Origin: an uncultured Collinsella sp.
GTDB taxonomy: Bacteria > Actinomycetota > Coriobacteriia > Coriobacteriales > Coriobacteriaceae
Reading direction: 5' to 3'
Length of the DNA: 35,419 nucleotides
NCBI GenBank assembly: GCA_902470905.1
Contig: CABRIC010000014.1
Span: 1 to 35,419 of the forward strand
Part shown: positions 12,687 to 21,126 of the stretch, one piece after another
How positions within the stretch are numbered: position 1 is the first letter of the stretch
How the letters are laid out: each line of letters begins with the position of its first letter
Position numbers and translations under genes: made by a program
Notes under the pieces: generated by a model
What the model was told of the DNA's origin: nothing
Databases searched by the model: none
What the model saw: the letters and a program-made list of their open reading frames with translations, nothing else

Positions 12687-13409
12687 TTACTTAAGGTAGC
12701 CGTCGGCACGAAGCTTCTTGAGATCGGAATCTTTGACCTCGCAACCGGCGGGCAGCACCATGAACACGCGGTCGCCCACCTCCTTGACCGTGGCACCCAG
12801 ACCGCAGGCAAAGCCGTAAGAGAAGTCCAAGACGCGCTTGGCAACTTCGGTGCGTACGCCCACAAAAATCAGTGCGACAGGCTGCTTGGTGCGAACGCGG
12901 CGCACCACGGTCTCCACGTCGTCATAGCTCTCGGGGCGCAGGACATAGGCCGGCAGCTGCGGCGTGGCGTTGATGATATTGCTCGCATAGGCCGAGGCAT
13001 CGCTCGGTGCAGGCGCGGGTGCAGCGGCGGCACGGGCGCGGGTATTCTCGGCGTAGCTCGACGGCGTGTCATAGGCACCAGGACGATAACCGCTCGCAAC
13101 ACTGTCCTGCGAGCGCGAAGGCGGGTTATACGTCGTGGCATGGCGGGAGTCATCGCCGACCAGCTGACCGGAGCGCGTATACACGGCAACCGACTCAGCT
13201 TCACCGCGGCGCGTCTGGCCAAGCAGGCCGTTGCTCGGCTCGTCTTGGGTGTAGAAGCCCTCGCCCGAAGCACCACTGTAGCCGTTGTTCTGATAGCCAT
13301 CGTCGTAGCCGTCATCGTAGCCGTAGTCGTCGTCCTGGCCATAACCCTGGTCGTAACCCTGCTGGCCGCCCAGGTGCATCTTATTTTTAATCTCGTCAAG
13401 GAAGCCCAT
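12687..13409 (-). CDS. sepF: Cell division protein SepF
   Basis: SepF bundles FtsZ filaments and tethers them to the membrane; in Actinobacteria lacking FtsA it is the main Z-ring anchor, and no ftsA is seen here. The 240-residue protein begins MGFLDEIKNKMHLGG, a short amphipathic membrane-binding helix. A disordered region rich in Tyr, Gly and Asp follows (about 14-50), then an Ala/Pro linker. The SepF core (about 155-235, YVLRPESYDDVETVVRRV to VFMVLPAG) contains the conserved GFACGLGATV dimer block. The ATG at 13409 has GAGAGGAC upstream; the frame is open for 17 more codons without support. It is followed by yggT in the same reading frame. Confidence 0.95.
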   Translation of the reverse strand: MGFLDEIKNKMHLGGQQGYDQGYGQDDDYGYDDGYDDGYQNNGYSGASGEGFYTQDEPSNGLLGQTRRGEAESVAVYTRSGQLVGDDSRHATTYNPPSRSQDSVASGYRPGAYDTPSSYAENTRARAAAAPAPAPSDASAYASNIINATPQLPAYVLRPESYDDVETVVRRVRTKQPVALIFVGVRTEVAKRVLDFSYGFACGLGATVKEVGDRVFMVLPAGCEVKDSDLKKLRADGYLK

Positions 13410-13469
13410 GGTTGTGTCCTCTCGCGGTTTAGTGCAGGCGCCCCGATAATCAGTGCGCACTTCAGAGCC

Positions 13470-14207
13470 TTATTTTACTGCAAACTCCGGGCTAAATACT
13501 ACCCTGCCCAGGCGAACGAGCGTAGAGCCCTCCTCAAGGGCAGACTCAAAGTCCTCGCTCATACCGCAGGAAAGCTCAGGCAGGTTCAAATCGGGATGCG
13601 CCGCCTCCAGCTCATCCCTCAGCTCACGAAGCCCCGCAAAGGTGCGGCGTGCCACATCCTTATTCCCCCGGGGCGCCATAGTCATAAGCCCCTGTACGCA
13701 AATTCCCTCAAGTTCTGCAAGCTCACCCGCGGCGGCGCGAATCTCATCGGGTGAAAAGCCTCCCTTCGACTCCTCACCACTCACATTGACCTCAATGAGC
13801 ACACGCTGGGGGCCGACGAGCTCGCCTGCCTCAATCTTGCGAACAGCACGGCTCGAGATCGCCTGCGCCAGATGCAGCGAACCCACCGAGTGAATCAGCT
13901 CGGCTGAGCCCAGCACCGCATTGATCTTATTGGTCTGCAGGTTGCCGATCATATCGAAGCGCACCTCGGGCAGCTCCGGATGCTCCGCCAGACCCGTGAG
14001 CTTGCGAACCAGCTCCTGCGGGCGGTTCTCGGCAAAATGGCGATACCCCGCCTGGATGGCGGCAACGGTCTCATCGACACCAACGGTCTTGGACACGGCA
14101 ATGAGGCTCGCGGCGTCGTGGGGACGGCCCGCGCGATCGAGCGCCGCATAAAAACGTTCCAGAATCTGCTCGCGGCGAGCGCGCATCAAGTCCAAATAGT
14201 TATCCAT
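13470..14207 (-). CDS. yggS: PLP homeostasis protein YggS/YlmE
   Basis: This 245-residue PLP-binding protein of the YggS/PROSC (COG0325) family controls free pyridoxal phosphate and amino-acid balance rather than catalysing a known reaction. K40 in LIAVSKTVGVDETV is the PLP Schiff-base lysine. FAENRPQEL, MIGNLQTNKIN, EVNVSGEESKGGF and the phosphate-binding LSCGMSEDFESALEEGSTLV complete the family pattern. GGAGGC precedes the ATG at 14207. It is the ylmE position of the ylm cluster, separated here from pgeF (ylmD) by the whole pst-phoU operon. A hairpin lies between phoU and this gene. Confidence 0.95.
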   Translation of the reverse strand: MDNYLDLMRARREQILERFYAALDRAGRPHDAASLIAVSKTVGVDETVAAIQAGYRHFAENRPQELVRKLTGLAEHPELPEVRFDMIGNLQTNKINAVLGSAELIHSVGSLHLAQAISSRAVRKIEAGELVGPQRVLIEVNVSGEESKGGFSPDEIRAAAGELAELEGICVQGLMTMAPRGNKDVARRTFAGLRELRDELEAAHPDLNLPELSCGMSEDFESALEEGSTLVRLGRVVFSPEFAVK

Positions 14208-14257
14208 TGCCAATCGCCTCCGCTGACAGCCAAACAAGTAGTCCCATGCTAACGCAA

Positions 14258-14289
14258 GAGCGCGGCCCCGCATGTGCAAGGCCGCGCTC
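14258..14289 (-). terminator. GC-rich hairpin between phoU and yggS
   Basis: GAGCGCGGCC (14258-14267) and GGCCGCGCTC (14280-14289) form a perfect 10-bp stem with a 12-base loop. The minus-strand tail is TTGCGTT, only weakly T-rich, so it may be a partial terminator or processing site at the end of the phosphate operon. Confidence 0.5.
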
Positions 14290-14326
14290 ACTTAGGTATT
14301 TACAATCTTTCGACGAACGGGGTTAC

Positions 14327-15184
14327 TTACTCCTCGTCGTCCTCGCCATCGTCCTCATCCTCAAGATGATCGAGCAGGTAGCGAAGACCCTCGCTGACCT
14401 CGTTAACGGGCACCTTGGCAACGTAGCGTGCATCGACGGCGGGCCTCATGATAACACCCTCGCCCGAAGGCACGCGCATGCTCTCGAGCTCATCCTCATC
14501 AGTGCAGGCGATATCACCGGCAGTCATACGCTGTCCGGTCAACAGGAAGGTCAGACGGCAGGCGGCATCGATGGAAATCGAGGCGATGCGATCGAGATAG
14601 CGCGATACCATGATGGCGCGGCGCAGGTCGTCATAGTTGCTGTCGTCGTCCATAAAATCGCCCGTGTCCATGCGGTTAAAGGTGCGGAAGAACTTCTCGT
14701 AGGCGGCGTGCACTGGCTCGTCCTCGACGGCCAAGTTGCAGATGATGGACATGTCGTTGGTGACGAGCGCAGAAAGCGAAGAGCCCAGCACCTGGTAGAC
14801 GGCCTCAGCCTCGGCCTCGACCGTGCCGACAAGCTCCTTGGGCAGCGAGATGTCGGCCTTGATCATATGACGCGTGGCGCGGCAAATCTGGCGAACCTTA
14901 TCGGTCATGCGCTGCAGGTTAAAGTCGACGTAGATGATCGTCTGCAGCAAGCGGAAGTCGGAGGCGACCGGTGACTGCGTGGCAATCAGGTTGTAGCAGA
15001 CGGCCTCCAGGTTGGCGCAGCGTGCGTCAATCGAAAGCGTGCGCTTCTTGGTCTTGGTGGCGAGCTTGCGGTCGTCGGTCACATAGGCCTTCACGGCATC
15101 GTGGAGGGCCAGATCGACGGCCTCGTAGATGCTCAGCATCTCGTGACGGGCCTCGATGAGCTGACGGGAAAACAGTTTGCGCAT
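14327..15184 (-). CDS. phoU: Phosphate uptake regulator PhoU
   Basis: PhoU is the cytosolic helical-bundle protein that couples the Pst transporter to phosphate signalling and restrains uptake. It is read directly after pstB. The 285-residue protein starts MRKLFSRQLIEARHEMLSIYE and has two PhoU repeats; the first holds DFRLLQTIIYVDFNLQRM and the second DDLRRAIMVSRYLDRIAS. It is about 50-60 residues longer than common PhoU proteins because of a C-terminal extension (after about 225) that ends in a run of Glu and Asp. GGAGTG precedes the ATG. No phoR/phoB two-component pair is in the window. Confidence 0.93.
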   Translation of the reverse strand: MRKLFSRQLIEARHEMLSIYEAVDLALHDAVKAYVTDDRKLATKTKKRTLSIDARCANLEAVCYNLIATQSPVASDFRLLQTIIYVDFNLQRMTDKVRQICRATRHMIKADISLPKELVGTVEAEAEAVYQVLGSSLSALVTNDMSIICNLAVEDEPVHAAYEKFFRTFNRMDTGDFMDDDSNYDDLRRAIMVSRYLDRIASISIDAACRLTFLLTGQRMTAGDIACTDEDELESMRVPSGEGVIMRPAVDARYVAKVPVNEVSEGLRYLLDHLEDEDDGEDDEE

Positions 15185-15276
15185 GGTTCACTCCAATCAG
15201 TTGGGTGCGGTCATGCCGCCCGCACAGTGAATACACACCGGACCAGGTCCGATCAGCTTGGGACTAGTCGCACCGA

Positions 15277-16080
<804 letters not shown>

Positions 16081-16092
16081 GGGACTCCTTAA

Positions 16093-16998
16093 CTAGCGAC
16101 GCTTGCGCGACAGGAAGCGCGCAAACAGGTTGAAGGCCAGAATGATCACCATCAGCAAGAGCGCGGTGCCGTAGGCTGCGTTCATGTTGATGCCGTCGTT
16201 GGCAAGCAGGTACAGGTGAACCGTCATGGGGCGGCCGGAATCGAGCGGCGAAATAGGTAGATTGATGGCCTGCCCCATGGTGTAGAGCACCACCGCGGTC
16301 TCGCCAATGGCACGGCCGATGGCGAGGACAATGCCCGTGGCAATACGGCCAAAGGCAGAAGGAAGCACGATCTTGGAGACAACCTGCCACTTGGTGGCGC
16401 CCAGACCGTACGCGCCCCAACGGATATAGCGCGGAACGGCGCGAATGGCCTCTTCGGTGGTGCGCATGACGATGGGAAGCATCAAGAGCGCGAGTGCCAG
16501 GGCGGCAGAGACCATCGAAAGGCCCAAGCCCATGGCCTCGACAAACAAGGCGTAGCCAAACAGACCCATAACGATGGAGGGCACCGAGGCCAAAGCGTCA
16601 GCAGCGTAGCGAATGAGCTCGACGACCTTGCCCTGCTTGGCGTACTCGGCCAGATAGACGGCTGCCAGCACAGCGATCGGCGTGCAGATAAGCATGGCGA
16701 GCGCCGTCACATAGACGGTCGAGACGATCGTGGGCCAAATACCGCCCTCGGCGTTGACGCCCTGGGGCCAACCGAAGATAAAGTCGAGCGAGATGTGTGG
16801 CAGGCCGTTGATGACCACGTAGGCGATGATAGCGACCAGCACCAGCGTGGTGATGTAGGCAGCGGCACGGAACACGCCAAGCATGATCTTGTTGGACAGG
16901 TCCTTGTTGATGCGGCCCTTCTTGCCGTGGGAAAGGGCACGCTTGATGCGCTCGCGCGACGAGGTCGTATCGACCGTCGTGTCAACGGAATCGGACAT
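16093..16998 (-). CDS. pstA: Phosphate ABC transporter permease PstA
   Basis: PstA is one of the two membrane subunits of the Pst importer. The 301-residue protein has a charged cytoplasmic N-terminus of about 35 residues and about six membrane segments of the BPD-transporter fold. The EAA loop RYIRWGAYGLGATKWQVVSK contacts PstB. GLFGYALFVEAMG and RAIGETAVVLYTMGQAINLP match the family. The ATG at 16998 follows the pstC stop by 3 bases, so the two are probably translationally coupled; AGGGGG is upstream. A normal, intact subunit. Confidence 0.96.
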   Translation of the reverse strand: MSDSVDTTVDTTSSRERIKRALSHGKKGRINKDLSNKIMLGVFRAAAYITTLVLVAIIAYVVINGLPHISLDFIFGWPQGVNAEGGIWPTIVSTVYVTALAMLICTPIAVLAAVYLAEYAKQGKVVELIRYAADALASVPSIVMGLFGYALFVEAMGLGLSMVSAALALALLMLPIVMRTTEEAIRAVPRYIRWGAYGLGATKWQVVSKIVLPSAFGRIATGIVLAIGRAIGETAVVLYTMGQAINLPISPLDSGRPMTVHLYLLANDGINMNAAYGTALLLMVIILAFNLFARFLSRKRR

Positions 16999-17001
16999 AG
17001 C

Positions 17002-17928
17002 CTACCCCCTCTTCTTCTTGGAAATCAGACGGACGATGCCCACCAGCGTGGCGGAGATGATAAACAGGACCACGCCCATGCCGAACAGCGCCGAGCGGTG
17101 CAGACCCGAGGAATAGCTCATGTCGAGCGCAATCTGGCTCGTGAGCGTCGAGATGGGGCTCGCAATGCTGTCGGGAATAACCGGGGCGTTACCTACGACC
17201 ATGAGCACGGCCATGGTCTCGCCGATGGCACGGCCCATACCCAGCACGATGGCATCAACGATACCCAGCTTCGCGGCAGGTAGCACGACCTTATAGATGG
17301 TCTGCCACTTGGTGGCGCCCATGGCATACGATGCCTCGCGAATGCCCATGGGAATGGAATTGAGAGCATCGATGGTGAGCGTGGTGATGGTAGGGACGAT
17401 CATGATGGCGAGCACAAACCACGCCGTCAGCGCACCAAAACCAAGGCCGCCGGTCAGTTGTGCGATAAACGGGCGGATGATGATCATGCCAAAGAAGCCG
17501 TAGATGATGGAGGGTATGCCCGCCAGCAGGTCAACGGCGGGGCTGATGAGCTTGCGCACGCGCTTGCTGGCAATCTCGACCAGGTAAACGGCCGTACCCA
17601 CGCCCAGCGGCACGCCCATGGCGAGCGCACCGACGGTCACCAGACCCGAGCCGGCAAGCAGCGACAAGATGCCGTAGTGGCCCTCGGAAGGCGCCCACGT
17701 AAAGCTAAAGAAGTCCGCCAGACCGATGTCAGTAAAGACGGGCAGCGCCGAGTACGTGGTAAAGACAAAAATCAGGATGACGGTAACGACCGCCAAGAAC
17801 GCGCAGGCAAAGAAGATCCACTGCAGCGCCTTCTCCTTGATATAGGTACTGTGCGATACGAGCGCCAGCTCGCGCTTCTTGGGCGTCTGAACATTCTGCT
17901 CAGTCTGGGAGTTTTCCTGTGCTTCCAT
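17002..17928 (-). CDS. pstC: Phosphate ABC transporter permease PstC
   Basis: PstC is the partner permease of PstA. The 308-residue protein has a polar N-terminus (about 1-33) followed by six membrane segments. The EAA-type loop is REASYAMGATKWQTIYKVVL, and GRAIGETMAVLMVVGNAP matches the conserved PstC block. The ATG at 17928 is preferred over an in-frame GTG at 17937 because AAGGGGAG is 8 bases from the ATG and would touch the GTG. It starts one base after the pstS stop and ends 3 bases before pstA, so the operon is compact. The gene appears intact. Confidence 0.96.
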   Translation of the reverse strand: MEAQENSQTEQNVQTPKKRELALVSHSTYIKEKALQWIFFACAFLAVVTVILIFVFTTYSALPVFTDIGLADFFSFTWAPSEGHYGILSLLAGSGLVTVGALAMGVPLGVGTAVYLVEIASKRVRKLISPAVDLLAGIPSIIYGFFGMIIIRPFIAQLTGGLGFGALTAWFVLAIMIVPTITTLTIDALNSIPMGIREASYAMGATKWQTIYKVVLPAAKLGIVDAIVLGMGRAIGETMAVLMVVGNAPVIPDSIASPISTLTSQIALDMSYSSGLHRSALFGMGVVLFIISATLVGIVRLISKKKRG

Positions 17929-17929
17929 G

Positions 17930-18766
17930 CTACTCACTCCCCTTCTCGTCGTTGGTGACGGGAATAAAGCCCGCCTCGCGAATCTGCTTGTCCATCTTTT
18001 CGGACGTCACATAGTCGATGTAATCCTGCGCCTGCTGCGAAGGCGCACCCTTCACAAAGAAGTAAAGGTCGCGTGAGATGGGATAGCCGCCGCTCGCGAC
18101 CGTCTTCTCGGACGCCTCAACATGATTGACCGAGACGGCCTTGACCGAGGTCTTGGCGTTGAGGCTATCGACGAAGCCCAGCGAAATGTAGCCAATGGCA
18201 CCGCGCGAACGAGATACCACGTCGCGCACCTGGCCCGTGCCCGAAAGAACGGCCGAGCGGCGATCGAACGGGGTGCCGTCCATCACGATGGTGCGGAAGG
18301 CCTCACGCGTGCCGGACGCCTCATCTCGATTGATGACCTGGATCCTCAGGTCCTCGCCACCGACTTCTTTCCAGTTGGTGATCTTGCCGGCGTAAATATC
18401 GCGGAGCTGCTCGGTCGAGAGGTTATCGACCGGGTTATCGTCGTTCACGATGACCGCGATACCGTCGTGGGCAATGACGATGGGAGTCAGGCCCAGATCC
18501 TGTTCGTCGGCATTGAGTCCACGGGAGGAGCTGGCGATATCGGCTGTGCCGGCGCTGACGGCCTCGATGCCAGCGGAAGAACCCAAACCGGAAACGAGCA
18601 CGTCGATGCCGGTCTCCTCCTTAAAGCCCTCGGCCGCAATCTCGGCGATAGGAAGGCAGGTCGTGGAGCCGGCGACGGTAATGGAAGAGGTAGAAGATCC
18701 CGAAGAACAGGCGCACAGCGTAAGCGTAAGCACAGCGGCGCTCAGGACCGATACGATCTTTCTCAT
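17930..18766 (-). CDS. pstS: Phosphate-binding lipoprotein PstS
   Basis: PstS captures phosphate outside the membrane and delivers it to PstCA. The 278-residue precursor has a lipoprotein signal peptide: positively charged start, hydrophobic core, and lipobox LCAC with C20 as the modified residue. The mature part starts with a Ser-rich tether. ITVAGSTTCLPIAE and INRDEASGTREAF are the phosphate-contact motifs, followed by GAIGYISLGFVDS. The ATG overlaps the pgeF stop codon as ATGA (18766-18763), so its translation is likely coupled to pgeF, a cell-wall/division-cluster gene. No separate promoter is visible directly before it. Confidence 0.96.
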   Translation of the reverse strand: MRKIVSVLSAAVLTLTLCACSSGSSTSSITVAGSTTCLPIAEIAAEGFKEETGIDVLVSGLGSSAGIEAVSAGTADIASSSRGLNADEQDLGLTPIVIAHDGIAVIVNDDNPVDNLSTEQLRDIYAGKITNWKEVGGEDLRIQVINRDEASGTREAFRTIVMDGTPFDRRSAVLSGTGQVRDVVSRSRGAIGYISLGFVDSLNAKTSVKAVSVNHVEASEKTVASGGYPISRDLYFFVKGAPSQQAQDYIDYVTSEKMDKQIREAGFIPVTNDEKGSE

Positions 18767-19563
18767 AGCATCACGCCGATCGCAGCATGGCGCCCACAGG
18801 TGCCGTCCTCGTTACGGTAGGAATAAAAGCGGTCGTTCTGACGCACAGTCGAAAGCTGGGTATCCACGATATTATCCGCGTCGACACCGACATCTACCAG
18901 CGCCTCGCGAATGGCAGCGGAAAGATCGAGCATGCGAGAGGCACTCGCATCGATGCAAGAGAACTCGGCGGCAAAGCGATCCATGAGTTCCTGGGATACC
19001 TCATATTCGTCACCCAAGATATGGGGGCCGATATAGGCGGAAACGTTGCTCGCATCGCAGCCGGCAGCATCGCAAAGCGCCTGGCACGCCTTGGCGGAAA
19101 TACGTGCAATCGTGCCCTTCCAACCGGAGTGCACCACGGCAAATCCGCCAGGGGCCACCAGCACCACGGGAACGCAGTCGGCAAAGCAGAGCAGCACGGG
19201 CACGTTATGCGCCGTGCAGACGATGGCATCACAGCCCTCGGCAATCTGCTCGCGAACGTCCTCAAGGTCATCGGCGCCGTTCGAGGTCACCGCAACGATA
19301 TGATCACCATGGACCTGATTGGGAACGAGCAGGTTGTGCTCGCACTCGGCGGCACCCATAGCTTCGAGCGCACGACGACGATTTTCTTGAACAGCAAAGG
19401 GGTCATCGCCAACATGCGAGCCCAAGTTGAGTGAGGAGTACGCATCTTCGGAAACGCCACCGGCGCGCTCGGTGAAGGCAAAGCGAACATCGGATGTCGC
19501 GCCCTCCACCAACGTAACTCCATCATGGTCGACACGCGAAACGTTGTCCGCACGTGCTGCCAT
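18763..19563 (-). CDS. pgeF: PgeF/YlmD peptidoglycan editing or purine nucleoside phosphorylase family protein
   Basis: This 266-residue protein of the YfiH/YlmD (DUF152, Cu-oxidase_4) family matches enzymes described as peptidoglycan editing factor and as zinc-dependent purine nucleoside phosphorylases or laccase-like. The metal-site residues are present: H85 in NQVHGDHI, C130 in CFADCVPVVL and H145 in VVHSGWKGT. Length is normal. AGGAGG precedes the ATG at 19563. The ylmD gene normally follows ftsZ directly, as here, but a strong terminator and a TATAAA box lie between them. It then overlaps pstS by ATGA and so probably heads the phosphate operon mRNA. Confidence 0.94.
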   Translation of the reverse strand: MAARADNVSRVDHDGVTLVEGATSDVRFAFTERAGGVSEDAYSSLNLGSHVGDDPFAVQENRRRALEAMGAAECEHNLLVPNQVHGDHIVAVTSNGADDLEDVREQIAEGCDAIVCTAHNVPVLLCFADCVPVVLVAPGGFAVVHSGWKGTIARISAKACQALCDAAGCDASNVSAYIGPHILGDEYEVSQELMDRFAAEFSCIDASASRMLDLSAAIREALVDVGVDADNIVDTQLSTVRQNDRFYSYRNEDGTCGRHAAIGVML

Positions 19564-19615
19564 ACTAAAGCCTCCTAATAACACAAGTACCGCGGCATCG
19601 CCGCTACAGCCCGCG

Positions 19616-19621
19616 TTTATA
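19616..19621 (-). promoter_or_regulatory. Putative -10 box of the pgeF-pst operon
   Basis: TATAAA on the minus strand, about 53 bases before the pgeF ATG and downstream of the ftsZ terminator. The upstream -35 region is AT-rich (CTTTTAAAG) without a good consensus hexamer. A phosphate-responsive operator could not be identified. Confidence 0.4.
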
Positions 19622-19718
19622 CGGCTGTCATACTTCTTTAAAAGGATACCTGCTGCGCTGGAGGCAATCGTAAAGGGAACGTAAAGAGATTGGAGGTTCT
19701 AGTTTACAAAGTCGAAAT

Positions 19719-19747
19719 AAAAAGGGCGCGTCCATACGGACACGCCC
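19719..19747 (-). terminator. Intrinsic terminator of ftsZ
   Basis: On the minus strand GGGCGTGTCC-GTAT-GGACGCGCCC forms a 10-bp stem with one G-T pair and a 4-base loop, followed by TTTTT (complement of 19719-19723). It lies 26 bases after the ftsZ stop and separates the dcw transcript from pgeF-pst. Confidence 0.9.
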
Positions 19748-19773
19748 CTGTGCACAACAATGCAAAGAACGAC

Positions 19774-20928
19774 TTAGAAGCTACCGCGCTTCAGGAAGTC
19801 GGGAAGCTCGAACTGATCGTTGCCGAAGTTAGGAAGCTCGGTGCCACCGACGTTGCGGGTCGGAGCGGCCTGAGCCGGGCTCGTGGCAGGAGCGGTGCGC
19901 TGCGGCTCAGCGGAGGCAGCGGCCTTGCTCTGAGACTGCTGAGCAGCAAAGAGCTCGTCCTGACGGTTGACGTTGGAGTCGGAGAAGCCCGTAGCGATGA
20001 CGGTGATACGCACCTGGTCGCCCAGGGACTCGTCGACAACGGTACCGAAGATGATGTTGGCCTCGGGGTCGACGGCGTTGGCGACAACGTCGGCGGCGTC
20101 GCTGATCTCCTGGATGCCCAGGTCCTTGGAACCGGCGATGGAGAGCAGCACGCGCGTGGCGCCATCGATGGAGCTCTCGAGCAGCGGGCTGGAGATGGCC
20201 TGCTGGGCAGCGTCGACGGCACGGGTATCCCCAGAAGAGGTACCGATACCCATCATGGCGGTACCGGCCTGCTTCATGATGGTCTTAACATCGGCGAAGT
20301 CCAAGTTGATGATACCGGGGACGGTGATGAGGTCGGTGATGCCCTGGGTGCCCTGGGAAAGGACGCCATCGGCAATCGCGAAGGCCTCGAGCATGGTGGT
20401 CTTCTTCTCGGCGATGTCGAGCAGCTTATCGTTAGGGATGACGATCATGGTGTCGACGCAATCGGAGAGGGTCTTAATGCCCTCCTCGGCGCTCTTCTTG
20501 CGCTTGCGGCCCTCGAAGGTGAAGGGCTTGGTCACGACGGCGACGGTCAGCGCACCGACCTCGTTCATCGCGATATCGGCAACGATGGGAGCAGCGCCGG
20601 TACCGGTGCCACCGCCCTCGCCGCAGGTGATGAACACCATGTCAGCGCCAGCGAGCGCCTCGGCAATGTCGTCGCGGGACTCATCGGCAGCCTTGCGGCC
20701 AACCTCGGGGTTGGCGCCGGCGCCCAGGCCGCGGGTAAGGTCGGTGCCGATGTGCACCTTGATATCGGCATCAGAGATCGCGAGTGCCTGAGCATCGGTG
20801 TTGATGGCAACAAACTCGACGCCGCGGATGCCCTCTTCGATCATTCGATTGACCGCGTTGGTACCGCCGCCGCCGACGCCGACCACCTTAATGACGGCAA
20901 GGTAGTTGTTGATCTCTGTCTCGTGCAT
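19774..20928 (-). CDS. ftsZ: Cell division GTPase FtsZ
   Basis: FtsZ is the tubulin-like GTPase that builds the cytokinetic ring. The 384-residue protein shows VVGVGGGGTNAVNRMI (15-30), the tubulin signature GGGTGTG (105-111) and NLDFADVKTIM in the T7 region. A short disordered Ala/Pro/Ser linker (about 315-360) leads to the C-terminal peptide ELPDFLKRGSF, which binds SepF or other anchors. GGAGGAC precedes the ATG at 20928; the frame is open for 18 more codons without support. It is separated from ftsQ by 198 bases with promoter-like AT-rich sequence and is followed by a strong terminator, so it can be expressed separately from the upstream mur genes. Confidence 0.97.
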   Translation of the reverse strand: MHETEINNYLAVIKVVGVGGGGTNAVNRMIEEGIRGVEFVAINTDAQALAISDADIKVHIGTDLTRGLGAGANPEVGRKAADESRDDIAEALAGADMVFITCGEGGGTGTGAAPIVADIAMNEVGALTVAVVTKPFTFEGRKRKKSAEEGIKTLSDCVDTMIVIPNDKLLDIAEKKTTMLEAFAIADGVLSQGTQGITDLITVPGIINLDFADVKTIMKQAGTAMMGIGTSSGDTRAVDAAQQAISSPLLESSIDGATRVLLSIAGSKDLGIQEISDAADVVANAVDPEANIIFGTVVDESLGDQVRITVIATGFSDSNVNRQDELFAAQQSQSKAAASAEPQRTAPATSPAQAAPTRNVGGTELPNFGNDQFELPDFLKRGSF

Positions 20929-21126
20929 GTCGGTCCTCCGAACAAAGGTTATAGCCATAGCATGGGTCGACCCCGCGCACATTAACCTTCAGGTTGAAAG
21001 TAAATGCAAAGGTAAACCGTATTATGGTTGCACATTATGAACGTATCAGTCAAATAATTGACCGTGAAAACCAAACAAACCAGATAAACGGCGTGGTATG
21101 ACCCCTCAACAAAGCATCAACCAGCG
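20929..21126 (-). promoter_or_regulatory. ftsQ-ftsZ intergenic region, probable ftsZ promoter(s)
   Basis: This 198-base gap is distinctly AT-richer than its surroundings. On the minus strand it holds two CATAAT and one GTTAAT -10-like hexamers, and a palindrome GTCAA-ATAA-TTGAC (21049-21062). Individual promoters cannot be fixed because the -35 matches are weak. The same type of palindrome lies upstream of thiD at 4542-4554. Confidence 0.5.

Noticed and set aside
15185..15276. pstB-phoU gap as a separate phoU promoter
   Set aside because: Only short inverted repeats (CGGACC-A-GGTCCG, GTGCGG/CCGCAC) and a GCTGATCGG direct repeat were seen, with no acceptable -35/-10 pair.
19690..20985. Long plus-strand open frame antisense to ftsZ
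   Set aside because: Gly/Asp/Val-rich translation typical of a shadow frame; ftsZ on the other strand explains the sequence.
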